Positions 23,300 to 34,408 are shown, counted from the first letter of the stretch. The stretch is 64,000 nt of DNA from Protea cynaroides (GCA_028583415.1 CM053266.1:78627237-78691236); one strand, 5' to 3'. Numbers and translations are program-made. Notes: generated by a model not told the origin, from the sequence alone.

Positions 23300-23738
23300 C
23301 TGCAAAACACAAGTGAAAACAAAGAAGAAAAATGTTAGAAATTGTCAAAAATTCGGCAGCATAACAACAGTAAATTGGGAAAAAGCCTCGAACTCACCCA
23401 AAATTTGGGGAGGAGGACTTACGTAACCCCACACTCTTCAAGCAAACCAAACATAGACAATTCCAACAAGAAATTTAAGAAATTTAAGAAAATCAAGAAA
23501 TTTCAAAATTTTTGAAAAACCTAGGTTAAAACTAGAAAAATCTGATTTTTATAAAAACCATTCGGTGGAAGTCCAAATTGATTGAGGGCTTTTGCTCTTG
23601 GGAGTCCCTAAGCCCTTTCTAAGCCGAAGGAAAGAAGTTCCTACGGTTAGAATCTTCCAATCAAAGAAAAACCTAAAATTTTAACTAAAGACGATATGGA
23701 AATATTGTAAAAACTTGATAGAGAGGGAAGAGACCTAC
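23300..23738 (-). other. 5'-UTR intron of the antisense gene in Tekay-2
   Basis: On the minus strand the donor CGTCTCTAG|GTAGGTCT (intron starts 23738) and the acceptor TTGTGTTTTGCAG (intron ends 23300) define 439 bp, ending six bases before the antisense ATG. Position, length and splice-site context match the 441-bp intron of Tekay-1. The upstream exon begins somewhere before 23739 and shares GAGTTGCTACAGT with the Tekay-1 copy. Confidence 0.65.
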
Positions 23739-23899
23739 CTAGAGACGATGTTCTAAGTCTTGAACGAAAGAAAATGACTTCTAAGATCACCGGTCGGACT
23801 GTAGCAACTCGGGATCCAGAGAGAAATCGCCACCGGAAAGAAAGAAAAAAGAAAAAGTGAGAAAAATTTCACTTTTTCGTGATTTTAAGCCTTTCTGGG

Positions 23900-24033
23900 C
23901 ATACCGGTCGACCGGTACCCCTCAGGGCTGTGACCGCTATGTCTCGGTGAAAATTTAAATTCTGACCGGTCAACTATACCGGTGGCTTTATTTTCTACAG
24001 AGTAGCGACCGGTATGTTGCGACCGGTCAGCTA
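23900..24033. promoter_or_regulatory. Internal ACCGGTCGACCGGT motif cluster of Tekay-2
   Basis: Units such as ATACCGGTCGACCGGTAC, GACCGGTCAAC, TATACCGGTGG and GCGACCGGTATG lie between the antisense first exon and gag. This is the same slot as the 8346-8570 cluster of Tekay-1. The location suits a bidirectional control region (inference). Confidence 0.58.
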
Positions 24034-24189
24034 TGGAACAGCCAAAAAAATTTAAGAAAAATTTTAAAAATTTTGTAAATTTAATTTCTACTTTTCGACT
24101 GTTTCGCCTTATATTGTTCAAGACTAACACCACTATTATTGTTCTCATGTGTTATGTCTTCTTCTCAGATCCAAACAGAATAGTCTGAG

Positions 24190-25471
24190 ATGGTAGGCGG
24201 AAATGGTTGTAGGGGCCGAAAGCGTCACCAGGCTAGGGTGCATCACGAGGAAGAAGAACATGTAGAACCAGGCTATGTTAGAGAGCCAAGCCCAGTAGTT
24301 GAGGAAGAATAGGTTCCAAGGGTACCGACAAATTTTCCTGGACCTCCTCACACGAACTCTGAGACTATTGTGACCAATCTGGTATATCAAATGGAAGATC
24401 AGCAAAAAGCATTCCTGAGCGAGATGTTAAAGATGTTCAGGCCACCGGGTCATGTTTCCACCGAAGGTACGCCTGGGTCTGGAGGGAATAATACTACACT
24501 ACCGATGCATGGTAGTCCAGGGCTGATGGGCCAAGCACAGAATGTACCACCACCGCACCAGTTTTCGTCGTCTTCTACTTATCAGGGAGCCTATCCGTAC
24601 CCACCACCATGGTACGGGATGAATACACAGGGACAACACGACCTGAGTCAGGCAGTGGACAGATTTTTAAAGTTGAAGCCTTCTTCATTCATGGGTAAAA
24701 CCGGGAAACCATTGTGGCCAGCACAGTGGGTTGCAGAAATGGAGAAGAATTTCCGTTTGATGACTTGTACAGAGGAGGAGAAGGTTCCATTTTCCACTCA
24801 TATGCTGAAGGAAGATGTGAATGCTTGGTGGAATTCTACACTGGCATATCTGGAGACAAAGCATACACTGGTGGATTGGGAAGTGTTCAAGGTTGCCTTC
24901 TTCGATAAATATTTTTCGAAGAGTTTTAGAGATCAGATGGAGAAGGAGTTCCTTAATCTACAGCAGTCTCAGTTGATTGTGGATGCTTACCAGCAGAGGT
25001 ATGAAGAATTATTTTTCTTCGCACCAGCAAGTATGCAAGAGGAAGAGACCAAGACACGTAGGTTCACCATGGGACTGCATGGAAGCATCAGAGAGCACAT
25101 ATTGGGGCTGGACAAGAAAATTTATAATGAGGCTGTACAGGTTGCGAGAGTTATAGAATCCAGTCAGAGGGACAGCTTCTTCGTTCAGAACAGGGGAGTG
25201 AAGAGACCCGTTACTAAAAGTTCAGGTAGCGGTAACAATAGACCTTTCCGCCCGTACAGGGCTCAGTACACTACAGGGCCTGCAAGGAACAATACGGCAC
25301 CACATGTGCCACAGTTCGCTGGACACAACCCGAATATCAAATGTTATAATTGTCAGCAAGTGGGTCATGTTGCAAGGACCTGCACTCTACCTAGGAAACA
25401 ACCTCCCCAGCAAGAAAAAGTATTTGCAGTCACCACTGAGGAGGCAGCTGCATCACCTGATGTGGTCACTG
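24190..25471 (+). pseudogene. Tekay-2 gag
   Basis: ATG 24190 (MVGGNGCRGRKR) is in frame with the main gag frame and mirrors MVGRRVTRQS of Tekay-1. A TAG at 24310-24312 interrupts the N-terminus; a shorter start at 24370 is possible. The gag domain shows VDRFLKLKPSSFMG, WPAQWVAEMEKNF, DVNAWWNSTLAY, FFDKYFSKSFRDQMEKEF and VDAYQQRYEELFFFAP. An intact zinc knuckle CYNCQQVGHVARTC follows. The exon ends at the G of a split glycine codon (SPDVVTG), exactly where the intron-like segment begins. Unspliced RNA would add 17 codons and stop at 25519-25521, giving a Gag-only product. Confidence 0.88.
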
Positions 25472-25554
25472 GTATGATTCTACCCCTTACTATTTGGCTT
25501 ACTATTTCATTGTGTGTATGAGCATGTAGAACTAAGGGACAATAAAAATTCTAG
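25472..25554 (+). other. 83-bp intron-like insert between gag and protease of Tekay-2
   Basis: It starts GTATGATTC, ends AATTCTAG, is U-rich, and has a branch-point-like AACTAAG about 24 nt before the acceptor. Removing it joins ...VVTG to IVNVAGIPARVLFDSG in frame (gag frame to protease frame) and matches the uninterrupted Tekay-1 reading. At 83 bp it is near the lower size of efficiently spliced plant introns. In-frame stops lie inside it, so splicing could set the Gag to Gag-Pol ratio (inference). Confidence 0.7.
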
Positions 25555-28500
25555 GAATTGTAAATGTAGCTGGAATACCTGCCAGAGTACTCTTCGACTC
25601 TGGGGCCACGCACTCCTCTATTTCTATTTCCTTTGGGAAGCGAATGGAGTTACCGATCAAGAACTTGAACCCAAGCTTGATAGTTCTCTCTCCACTAGGA
25701 GTCGAAGTGGCTTTGACTGAATATTATGGGCCGTGTACAGTGTGTATTGAGGGTCGCGACTTAGAAGCAAGTCTGGTACTACTCGAGATGGCGGACTTTG
25801 ATATCATCTTGGGAATGGATTGGCTAGGCCATCATTCAGCTATCATATTATGTGGTGAAAGGAAGCTTGTGCTTACAGACAAAAAGGGGAAGGAGTATAG
25901 CTTCACTGGGACCAAGTTACCAAGGAAGCGGAAGCTGATCCTCTCCGCCCTAAAGGCCAAGAGATGCTTAGAGAAGGGGGGAGTGGGGTATCTAGTATCT
26001 GTAGTCGACATCACTGCTGAGGTGCCAAAGTTGGAAGATCTAGATGTGGTGCGAGATTTTCTAGATGTATTTCCAGAGGATCTCACAGGTCTACCATCAG
26101 ACAGGGCTACAAAATTTGTGATAGACCTTATGCCAGGTTCGGCGCCGGTATCTAAAGCGCCATACAGGATGGCTCCTACCGAGTTAAAGGAGTTGAAGAC
26201 CCAGTTACAAGAATTGTTAGATAAGGGTTTCAGGACCTAACATATCACCTTGGGGAGCACCTGTATTATTTGTCAAGAAGAAGGACGAAAGTGTACGGCT
26301 ATGTATCGATTACCGTGAGCTGAACAAGTTGACTATCAAAAATCGATATCCTTTGCCTAGGATCGATGACCTGTTCGATCAGTTACAGGGTGCAAAGGTT
26401 TTCTCAAAGATTGATCTCCGATCGGGGTATCACCAACTAAAGATCAAGGCCAGAGATATTCTGAAGACTGCTTTCAGGACGAGGTATGGGCATTATGAGT
26501 TTCTAGTTATGTCATTCGGGTTGACCAACGCCCCAGCGTCGTTCATGGAACTGATGAACCAAGTGTTTCATGATATGTTGGACACTTCGGTCATCGTATT
26601 CATCGATGACATATTGGTCTACTCAAAGGACATGGAGGCTCATACAACACATTTGAGGGCAGCCTTACAACGGTTGAGAAAGGAGAAGCTTTATGCTAAG
26701 TTCAAGAAGTGTGAGTTTTGGCTGAAGGAAGTGCCTTTCTTGGGCCATGTAGTATCTGAAGATGGTATCAAGGTTGATCCAAGTAAGATAACTGCTATAG
26801 TAGGATGGGAAGCACCAAAATCTATTGCGGAGATTCGTAGTTTCCTTGGGTTGGCTGGTTATTATAGAAGATTTGTGGAAGACTACTCCAGGATCGCTGT
26901 TCTACTCACCAGATTGACCAAGAAGGGAGAGAAATTCATATGGACAGGTGAGTGCGAGAAGTGTTTTCAGACTTTAAAGTCAAGACTAGTCTCTACACCT
27001 ATTTTGACAATCCCAGAACCAAGCGTACCGTTTACCTTATATATGGATGCTTCAGGGTTGGGTATTGGGTGTGTATTGATGCAAGGAGAACAGGTGATTG
27101 CTTACGCATCAAGACAATTAAAAGAGCATGAGAAGAACTATCCTACGCATGATTTGGAGTTAGCGGCGGTTATACATGCAATCAAGACTTGGAGACACTA
27201 CTTGTACGTTGAAAAGTTTCAAATTAAGTCAGATCACAAGAGCTTAACTTATCTTTTCACTCAGAAGGATCTGAATATGAGACAAAGGAGATGGCTGGAG
27301 TTATTAAAAGATTATGACTGTGACATCCAGTATCATCCGGGTCAAGCAAATGTTGTGGCTGACACCTTAAGCAGAAAGTGGGCATCGAAACCTGAAGCCG
27401 GGCCAAGTACAAACGCTGCATTGTGTGCTACAGCCTCAAGTTCAATTGAAGGTGATGAAGAGTATATAATAGAGACTGCAGAAGATCCAGTCGAGCAAGG
27501 CTTAATTCATAAGTTCACCATGATGTTCGCAGCTTTGAAGATCTCACCGGATCTAGTTGATGAAGTTAAGGTAGCAATCCTACAGGATCCACATCTCAAG
27601 ACAGTGCAAGAAGACCTAGAGAAGGGTACGAGCAATCCTGACTTTACCTTGGATTCAGACAAGGTACTCAGGTATCGTGGACGATTATGTATACCTGAGA
27701 GTGAAGACTGCAATATCAGAGATCGAGTTATGACTGAAGCTCATTACACTCCATATTCGGTACATCCAGGAAGTACCAAAATGTACCATGATTTGAGAAG
27801 ACTGTATTGGTAGAAAGGTATGAAAGTCGATATAGCTCGTTTCGTGTTCCAATATCTGAATTGTCAACAAGTTAAAGTAGAAAGGCAAAGACCCGCAGGT
27901 TTGCTACAACCACTACCGGAGCCTGCATGGAATTGGGATTGTATTACTAAGGATTTCATCACTGGCCTACCTTTGACACCAAGGTCAGTGGACGCAGTTT
28001 GGGTTATAGTCGACCGACTCACCAAGACAGCTTGATTTATTGTGGTCAAGCTATATGTAGATAATATAGTCAGACTCCATGGCGTCCCAGAAAGTATAGT
28101 ATCTGACAGAGACCCTCGTTTTACATCAAAGTTTTGGGAAGGATTACAGAAATCTATGGGAATAAAGTTGAAGTTTAGTACAGCTTTCCACCCTCATACG
28201 GACGGGCAGTCAGAAAGGACCATTCAAATTTTAGAAGATATGCTCCGAGCTTTTGCATTAGATTTCAAGGGAGCTTGGGACGAGAAGCTATCGCTTATCG
28301 AGTTTGCTTATAACAACAGCTATCAGGCTACAATTCAGATGGCTCCATATGAAGCACTCTATGGGAAAAAGTGTCGAACACCTCTGTTATGGAACGAGGT
28401 GGGAGAAAGAAGAATTGTAGGACCGGAGTATATTGAAGAAACTAGTCGAGTGATTGATCAAATCAAGGAGAGAGTAAAGACAGCTCAAGTTCGACAAAAG

Positions 28501-28980
28501 CACTATGCGGATAATCGACGTCGAAATCTGGAGTTTGCAGTGGGTGACAAAGTATTCTTGAAGATATCACCGGTGCGAGGTCTGAAAAGGTTTGGTAAGA
28601 AGGGGAAGCTATGCCCTAGGTATATGGGACCATATGAGATATTGACCAGACGTGGTAATGTAGCATATCAATTGGCTCTACCACCATCTATGTCAAGCGT
28701 ACATGATGTGTTCCATGTATCATTATTGAAGAAGTATGTCAGGGATCCATCACACATCTTGACAGTAGACCCCCCAGATTTGACTGAAGACTTAACATTT
28801 GAAGTGGTTCCTGTGATGTTCTCAAGCCAAAAGGTACAACAACTTCGAACCAATGATATCCATTATGTGAAAGTGCATTGGAAAAGCCAAGATGTCGAAG
28901 AGATTACTTGGGAAGAGGAGAGCGCGATGAGGAAGGAGTACCCTAACCTTTTCGACGATCAAGGTACGTTCAAATTTTAA
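25555..28980 (+). pseudogene. Tekay-2 pol: protease, RT, RNase H, integrase, chromodomain-like tail
   Basis: The protease has VLFDSGATHSSISISFG and FDIILGMDWLGHHSA. A 2-bp deletion near 26231 shifts the frame. RT then runs on with LCIDYRELNKLTIKN, DLRSGYHQLKI and the catalytic FIDDILVYSKD. RNase H shows LYMDASGLGIGCVLMQG and SDHKSLTYLF. Integrase follows, with HPGSTKMYHD, CQQVKVERQRP, ITGLPLTPR, SDRDPRFTSKFW and TDGQSERTIQILED. The tail ends VHWKSQDVEEITWEEE before TAA at 28978-28980. Stops at 27811-27813 (TAG for Trp) and 28033-28035 (TGA for Arg), and loss of about ten codons just after the second stop compared with Tekay-1, inactivate integrase. Confidence 0.9.
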
Positions 28981-29065
28981 GGCCGAAATTTCTTTTAAGG
29001 GTGGGGGAGTTGTGAAACCTACATGTAAATTTCGGGGACAAAATTTCTTTTAAAGGTGGGGGAGT
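28981..29065 (+). other. Purine tract of Tekay-2, tandemly duplicated
   Basis: The functional-position tract TAAAGGTGGGGGAGT abuts the 3' LTR. An earlier copy (TTAAGGGTGGGGGAG at about 28995-29010) is followed by TTGTGAAACC, itself resembling an LTR start. Both are preceded by AAATTTCTTTTAA. This 50-60 bp duplication is not seen in Tekay-1. Confidence 0.75.
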
Positions 29066-31425
29066 TGTAAGACCCACACTCTGTGAACCCGGTCTAAACC
29101 TTGATTTCATGTCGTAGCAGGTCTTCTGATCATCATCGGACCAGACGGGACGAGCGGATGACAAACAGGTATGTAATCGGATCAAAGACGGTCAAATAAG
29201 TATCATTTTATGTTGACCGGTCGATGGTACCAGTCTTGGTACCAGTCGACCGGTCAGCTCTGAGTAGTGACTATGGAGATCCGAAATTGGATCTCTACGG
29301 GTCCCACTTTCCTAAACCCTAATACTTGGACCTTCCTAATCCTAATAGGGTTACTAAACCCTAATCCTAGCCTATATAAACACCTCTAAACCTCCTCAAA
29401 TCCTTTCCATTATCTCTCACAAACCCTAGAGAGGAGAAGGAGGTTGAAGAAGGAGAAGGAGCTAAGAAGAAGAAGGAAGTGCCGCCATTGCCGTTCGACG
29501 ACGCTCACCTTACGTCATTCGACGGTAAGTGTTTTAATCATTCTTCTTACTCAATGACTCTAGGATAGTTGGATGGTTGGATCAATACCATGCAAAGCAG
29601 GTATTGATCTAAAACCCTAATTGGACATTGAACCCTAAATTGTCGTCAAACCCTGGATTCGAGTTCTAGGATGGTTATCATCTAAACTAGACTTGAATGA
29701 GTTGGAGATAATTCTAACTCAAAGCTCAGACTTATAATGGATAGGAGAAACCCTGGAAACCATGGAGAATGATCGACGACAGTCGAAAAACCCAAAGTAT
29801 GGTCGTCCGGAGACATACTGGTCGACTATACAGGTTGCACCCTGTGCGACCGGTATGTTGCCACTGGTACCTTCCGGGGGGCTGGTCTGTGGAGACCGGC
29901 CGACCATACCGGTCGCCAGTTTTCCCCACAGAGCTACGACCAGTATATGCAACCGGTCAGCTCTGTGAGAGTATTTTTGTAACCTCGTTGGTTTTCCAAC
30001 CAACATGAAACCCTAAAAAGCTATTCTAATGAAACCCTAATAATATTGTAGGACTTTGTGATATTCCGTTTGGATCTTGCGACGTGGAGCAAGCTATCAA
30101 ACGAGCGTCAGGTAAGGGAATCTGACCTAAACCCCAATAATTAATGGACAGAAAATCGTTGTTAATAACCCGAATATATATGATGTGATGTTTGTGCATA
30201 TTCACATGCCATCCTTTACTTTCAGTTATTATTATTGTTCATGCATTGATAGGATGTGATGGTTAGGCATGTGATTGTTTTCGTTGGTGTATGGAGTGGG
30301 GCATGAAGCCTGGGATCATTCCTCACACTGGTACCTTTTGTAGTATTCTATTTCAACATGCTTGGTACGGGTGGGCATCAGGGGAAGGTCGTGGTACGGT
30401 GGTCTCCGATGTTGATGTTGGCCTGGCCATGGTTATGTGGCACTGTGGTCTCCGATGTCAATGCTGGCTTGTCTACGATGCTTTAGCTCTATCTCTATGC
30501 CGTAGGGAGTTATGTTGGGATAGGGTCTACCTGCGTATTGTTCTATCCTAGTGTGTTAGTTGTGGATAGGGTATCAGGGGGAGGTGAGGTATTGTGGTCT
30601 CCAGCCCGGCCTGCACGCTCTAGCTCTATCTCTATGCCGTAGATGGCTGTGCTGGGATAGAGCCTACATTGATGACATATAGGATTGGTTAGTTGCGAGC
30701 CCAGTTTGCGAGCCCTAGCTAGTAGGGGCTTAGGTACTGGTATGGGTAGGGCATCAGGGGAGGTACGGGGATACCTTAGCTCTATCTCTATTCCATGATG
30801 GGTGCATGTGGGCCGGTGGTGGTGTGATCTACTATGTGATGCCATACACTTGTGTATAGAGGTGAGGCGGCCACCAAACCTTTCTATAGCACATTGCAAA
30901 CTTAAACCAGACCACAGCATAAAATGATTGTTACTCATGCATAATATTGTGAAACTGTCTGATTGTCTTACTGAGCTGAGTTGTGAGCTCACCCTTTGTA
31001 TATATACATGTTTTTAGATGTTGATGCAGGTTACACAGTGGACGACTAGGTGAACGCTCCAGCATACGGTGGTGTTGCTGCTATGGGTGTACAGGCAGGA
31101 GAGGACGAGCATGACGCTTCATGCAAGTGCCCTTTCTGTGTGTACCTTTGATTTGATTTTTATTTATTTTCAGTTGGTTTAAGTGGATGTAAGGATATTA
31201 TATTTAATGTTTGAATTTGAATAATTAGATATTTTATTTAAATTTATCAATAGATTCTTAGTTCATTTATTTAAAGACTTCCGCTGTACTATTTACATTC
31301 TGATTGTGGTTTTATGCAATGGTTTATATGAGTGGACACAGTCTATTCGAGATCCTAGTGTGAACCGTTGGTTCAAAGACGGTTCACTCACACCATTTTG
31401 GTTGGTTCAGAATTGGGGTGTGACA
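29066..31425 (+). repeat. 3' LTR of Tekay-2
   Basis: This 2360-bp LTR begins TGTAAGACCCACACTC and ends GGGGTGTGACA. TATATAAACA lies at 29373-29382. The palindrome clusters are kept at 29214-29262 and 29813-29967, though several motif positions have changed relative to the 5' LTR. Small open frames inside both LTRs show no protein similarity. Confidence 0.92.
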
Positions 31426-31430
31426 ACACA

Positions 31431-32829
31431 TGTGGGGCACACGTATAACCCGTGACCGACCCGGCCTCGACCCAAAAACCTAAATTATTGAACCGATTAC
31501 CTGACTTGTTAACCCAGATAGTTGACTCAAAAACCCACTACTTTGACCCGAAACCAGGATGGTTGACAGAATGGTCCAGTGGCTGAACCGTCGGTCTAGA
31601 CCGTAGTTTAGTTTGACCCTAGACTGTTTGGTTCAGTCTGGACCAAAGTATTTTAAAAAAGAAAAAAAAGGTAATAAGTGGGTTCAGTCTGATCAGAACT
31701 GAGCCCGGCCAGACCGAACCGAGCCAGGATGAACCGCCCAGAACCGGTTCAGGTTTATAAATGGTATGTGCCAACTTTGATCGGCGATTGTGGGCGCTAG
31801 GAGGGTCGAATTTTGACGCGATTTTTTACGCTGTATTTGTATTTCGTGCTCTATAGTTTGGTACATAGTTTGACACATTTTAGTGATTTGGGGAATTTAT
31901 TTTTTACTAAAAGATGCCCAAAATTAGTCCGATTTACAGTTTTCTACTTGTTTATTAGTTATTTTTTGTACCAGATGCATGTAGAAGGTTATGTGTGCAT
32001 GAGATTTTGTTTATTGACCCACATGGTGCTACAAAGTAGGGTTTGGGGGTATCATTGTAGAATTGGGTGGAACCCACCAAAGTGGTACACTTAGTTTCAT
32101 CATGATGTCTTCAAATTCAAAGTTCATGTATTTGTAAATGTTTGTGTAAGGGCGATGTACACCCAAAGGTGGCATTATCAAGTTTTGTTTAAATTTAGGT
32201 TTGTAGGTTTTCTGTGAAGGTTGGGTGGAATCCACCAAAGTGGTACACTCAGTTCCAACATGGGGGTCCTCAAACCCTAAATTTGTGCATTTACATATAC
32301 AATAAAGGATACATTTTTAATACACTATTCTCAATGGTGTGAAATGTAGCTAAGAAAGACAGTGTCAACCCAAAGGTGGCATTGTCAAAGTTAAAGGTAT
32401 GTTCATGCACATGAGTTGAAAGAGTTTTGACTTTAAGGGGTCTCATTAACCCAAAGGTGGTGGGATTTTCGAGAGTCATTATTCTTTTGCAATCACTACA
32501 CAGAAACTGAGAAGACCACTGCATGTTTATCCCAAAGGAGAATGTGTAGTTGGTTAACTCTTGGAAAAAAGATATTTATTTGCATGAATGGTTGATATGG
32601 TTAGTGCAATGATATGTGTTTGAACTCATGCATTGATGTTTTCATCTAAGTTTGGTTGTCCCAAAGATGGTTTTGATGTTTATTTCTTTCTATTTGGGAC
32701 AAAGTAGAAGTAAATATAATTGCATGTGTTTGTATGAGCTTCGCATGATTTTTCTATTACTTGATATTTTTGCTTGAACTCATATAGTGATGATGGTTTA
32801 TATCTCCCAAGATATCCATCCCTATGACT
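31431..32829 (+). other. Element 4 leader after Tekay-2
   Basis: Non-coding leader resumes after the second ACACA. It contains pyrimidine-rich GACCCG/AACCG phrases at 31450-31750 and the motif array listed separately. No gene is supported before the gag ATG at 32830. Confidence 0.6.
32065..32680 (+). repeat. CCCAAAGGTGG leader motif array in element 4
   Basis: Two copies of GGGTGGAAYCCACCAAAGTGG (about 32069 and 32222) can form GGTGG/CCACC hairpins. ACCCAAAGGTGGCATTRTC occurs twice (about 32160 and 32368), ACCCAAAGGTGGTGGG once, and CCCAAAGGAGAATG and CCCAAAGATGG once each. Spacing is about 60-150 bp. Related units occur in element 3 in the same relative place. Confidence 0.6.
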
Positions 32830-33672
32830 ATGCCAGGTGGTTTGGTAGTTACTATTCCTTCCCTATCTGGGATGAGTTTTAAAAGGTGGTATGAATAGCT
32901 AGAAGTGAGTCTAGGTTTAATTGACTTAGATATGATGCTTAAAGAGGATAAACCTAATGCCATCACTGATACTAGTACTCTAGAAGAGAAGGAGGAAATG
33001 GCAAAGTGGATGGCAGCAAATAAAAAGTCTATGCTGCTCATGAGGCAGGCCATTCTTGAAACCATGAGTGAAGGTGTTTAAGCCAAGGAGACGGCTAAAG
33101 AATATTTAAAAGAGCTCAATGGGAAGTTTAAGCTTTCTGACAGAGGACAGAGAAGCGCCTCGATGAACAAGCTTACTAATGCAAAGTTTGACAGTAATGG
33201 AAGTATCAGAGATCATTTTATGGAGCTTACTGCTACTGCTGAGAAGATTAAAGGCATGGGAATAAACGTTGATGATGAGTTCGTGATCCATTGTGCGTTA
33301 TCCTCGTTACCTGAAGAGTATTACCAGATACAAGTGGCGTATAATACTCAGGAAGAAGAATGGGATATGAACAAATTAATCTCTGTTTGCACTAAAGAAG
33401 AAATGAGACTAAAGAAAAGATTTGAAAGTGTCAATGTCACTAGTCATCATTCCAGAGAAGATAAGGGTAAAGAAAAAGTTGGGTAGGACCTTATAGAAAA
33501 GATAGACACTCCTTTTAAGAAAGGAAAACCTTATGATAGGGATATGAGTGATGTTGAATGTTTCTGGTGCCATAAGAAGGGGCACATGAAGAGAGAGTGT
33601 AAGGCAAGAGAAGCTTGGTTGGAGAAGAAGAAGAAGGAAACTGAGATACCAGAGAAAGAAGACACCAAATGA
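32830..33672 (+). pseudogene. Ty1/copia-type gag of element 4
   Basis: A single frame from ATG 32830 to TGA 33670-33672 (280 codons) is broken by TAG 32896, TAA 33079 and TAG 33484. It shows typical copia gag features: NAITDTSTLEEKEEMAKW, KFKLSDRGQRSASMNKL, VDDEFVIHCALSSLPEEY, YNTQEEEWDMNKLIS. The zinc knuckle CFWCHKKGHMKREC and a lysine-rich tail complete it. The protein would form the RNA-packaging shell. No pol follows, so the element needed RT and integrase from another source. Homology is to Ty1/copia rather than Ty3/gypsy gag. Confidence 0.85.
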
Positions 33673-34395
33673 TGATGTCGTTTAATACAGTTGTCTTTAG
33701 ATTATTTTTGGATATTTATTTATTGACTTACAGTTTAGTTATTTATTTTAGAAGATTTTATTTGACATGTTTTAATAGAACTAAATTTCATATTAAATTT
33801 AAATGAAGGTATTTTATTAGTTTATATATTCTTTTGGAATTTGTAATATCTATGGGAGTCTTTAGATTCTCTTAGTCAGTGGGAGTGTTTAGATCTGCTT
33901 GATTAGTGGAGATCTGGTAGTTGATGGTTTATCAGTGATTGTTTATATTGCCTATGGTTTAATGGGTAGGATTATTGGTAAGCATTAATTTCATTGCTTG
34001 TATGTATTATTGATTATTTAAGACATGTCAAAGTTGCAAGGCGGTATTTAGCCAAAGAAGGTGGTAAGCCAAAGTATGATATTAGTCCAAACTGGAGGCG
34101 GTTTGCCTATATAAGTTGGATAATATCAAAGTACGTTGATCTATAAGGATTTTAAGGTAACAGAATTGTGGTAATTCGATCATTGGACTCAAGTATTCAT
34201 CTCAAAGTGATTTATGTCATTAAGTAGACCTCTATATGTGACTGACAGAAGGGGGTACACCGGATGTGTAGGAGTACTTTCCGCTGTTGTTCGACATTGG
34301 TAGGCTTGATAACTGAATCAAAGTAAAGGATGGTTTTGGTGTAATTAGATTTCATGGCCACATTGGATCAATGGTGAATTTATAATTAATATAGC
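33673..34395 (+). other. 3' non-coding region of element 4
   Basis: No gene is supported. It holds two or three copies of GGCGGTATTTAGCC-like units near 34040-34100 and a block (GACTGACAGAAG onwards, about 34238-34400) clearly homologous to the 3' region of element 3. The shared block suggests a conserved cis-acting function near the purine tract. Confidence 0.55.
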
Positions 34396-34408
34396 CCAAG
34401 TGGGAGAT
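34396..34408 (+). other. Polypurine tract of element 4
   Basis: CCAAGTGGGAGAT directly precedes the 3' LTR. Confidence 0.8.

Larger units (their letters stand above)
19345..31425 (+). mobile_element. Tekay-2: Del/Tekay-type Ty3/gypsy chromovirus inside element 4
   Basis: This 12,081-bp plus-strand element is flanked by the perfect 5-bp duplication ACACA (19340-19344 and 31426-31430). Its LTRs are 2368 and 2360 bp. The order is 5' LTR, initiator-Met primer site, antisense gene, motif cluster, gag, an 83-bp intron-like insert, protease, RT, RNase H, integrase, chromodomain-like tail, duplicated purine tract and 3' LTR. It is a different family from Tekay-1: the proteins are clearly homologous and the LTRs share only patches (for example the end TTGGGGTATGACA). 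It is inactivated by a few stops, a 2-bp deletion in RT and a short deletion in integrase. Confidence 0.93.
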
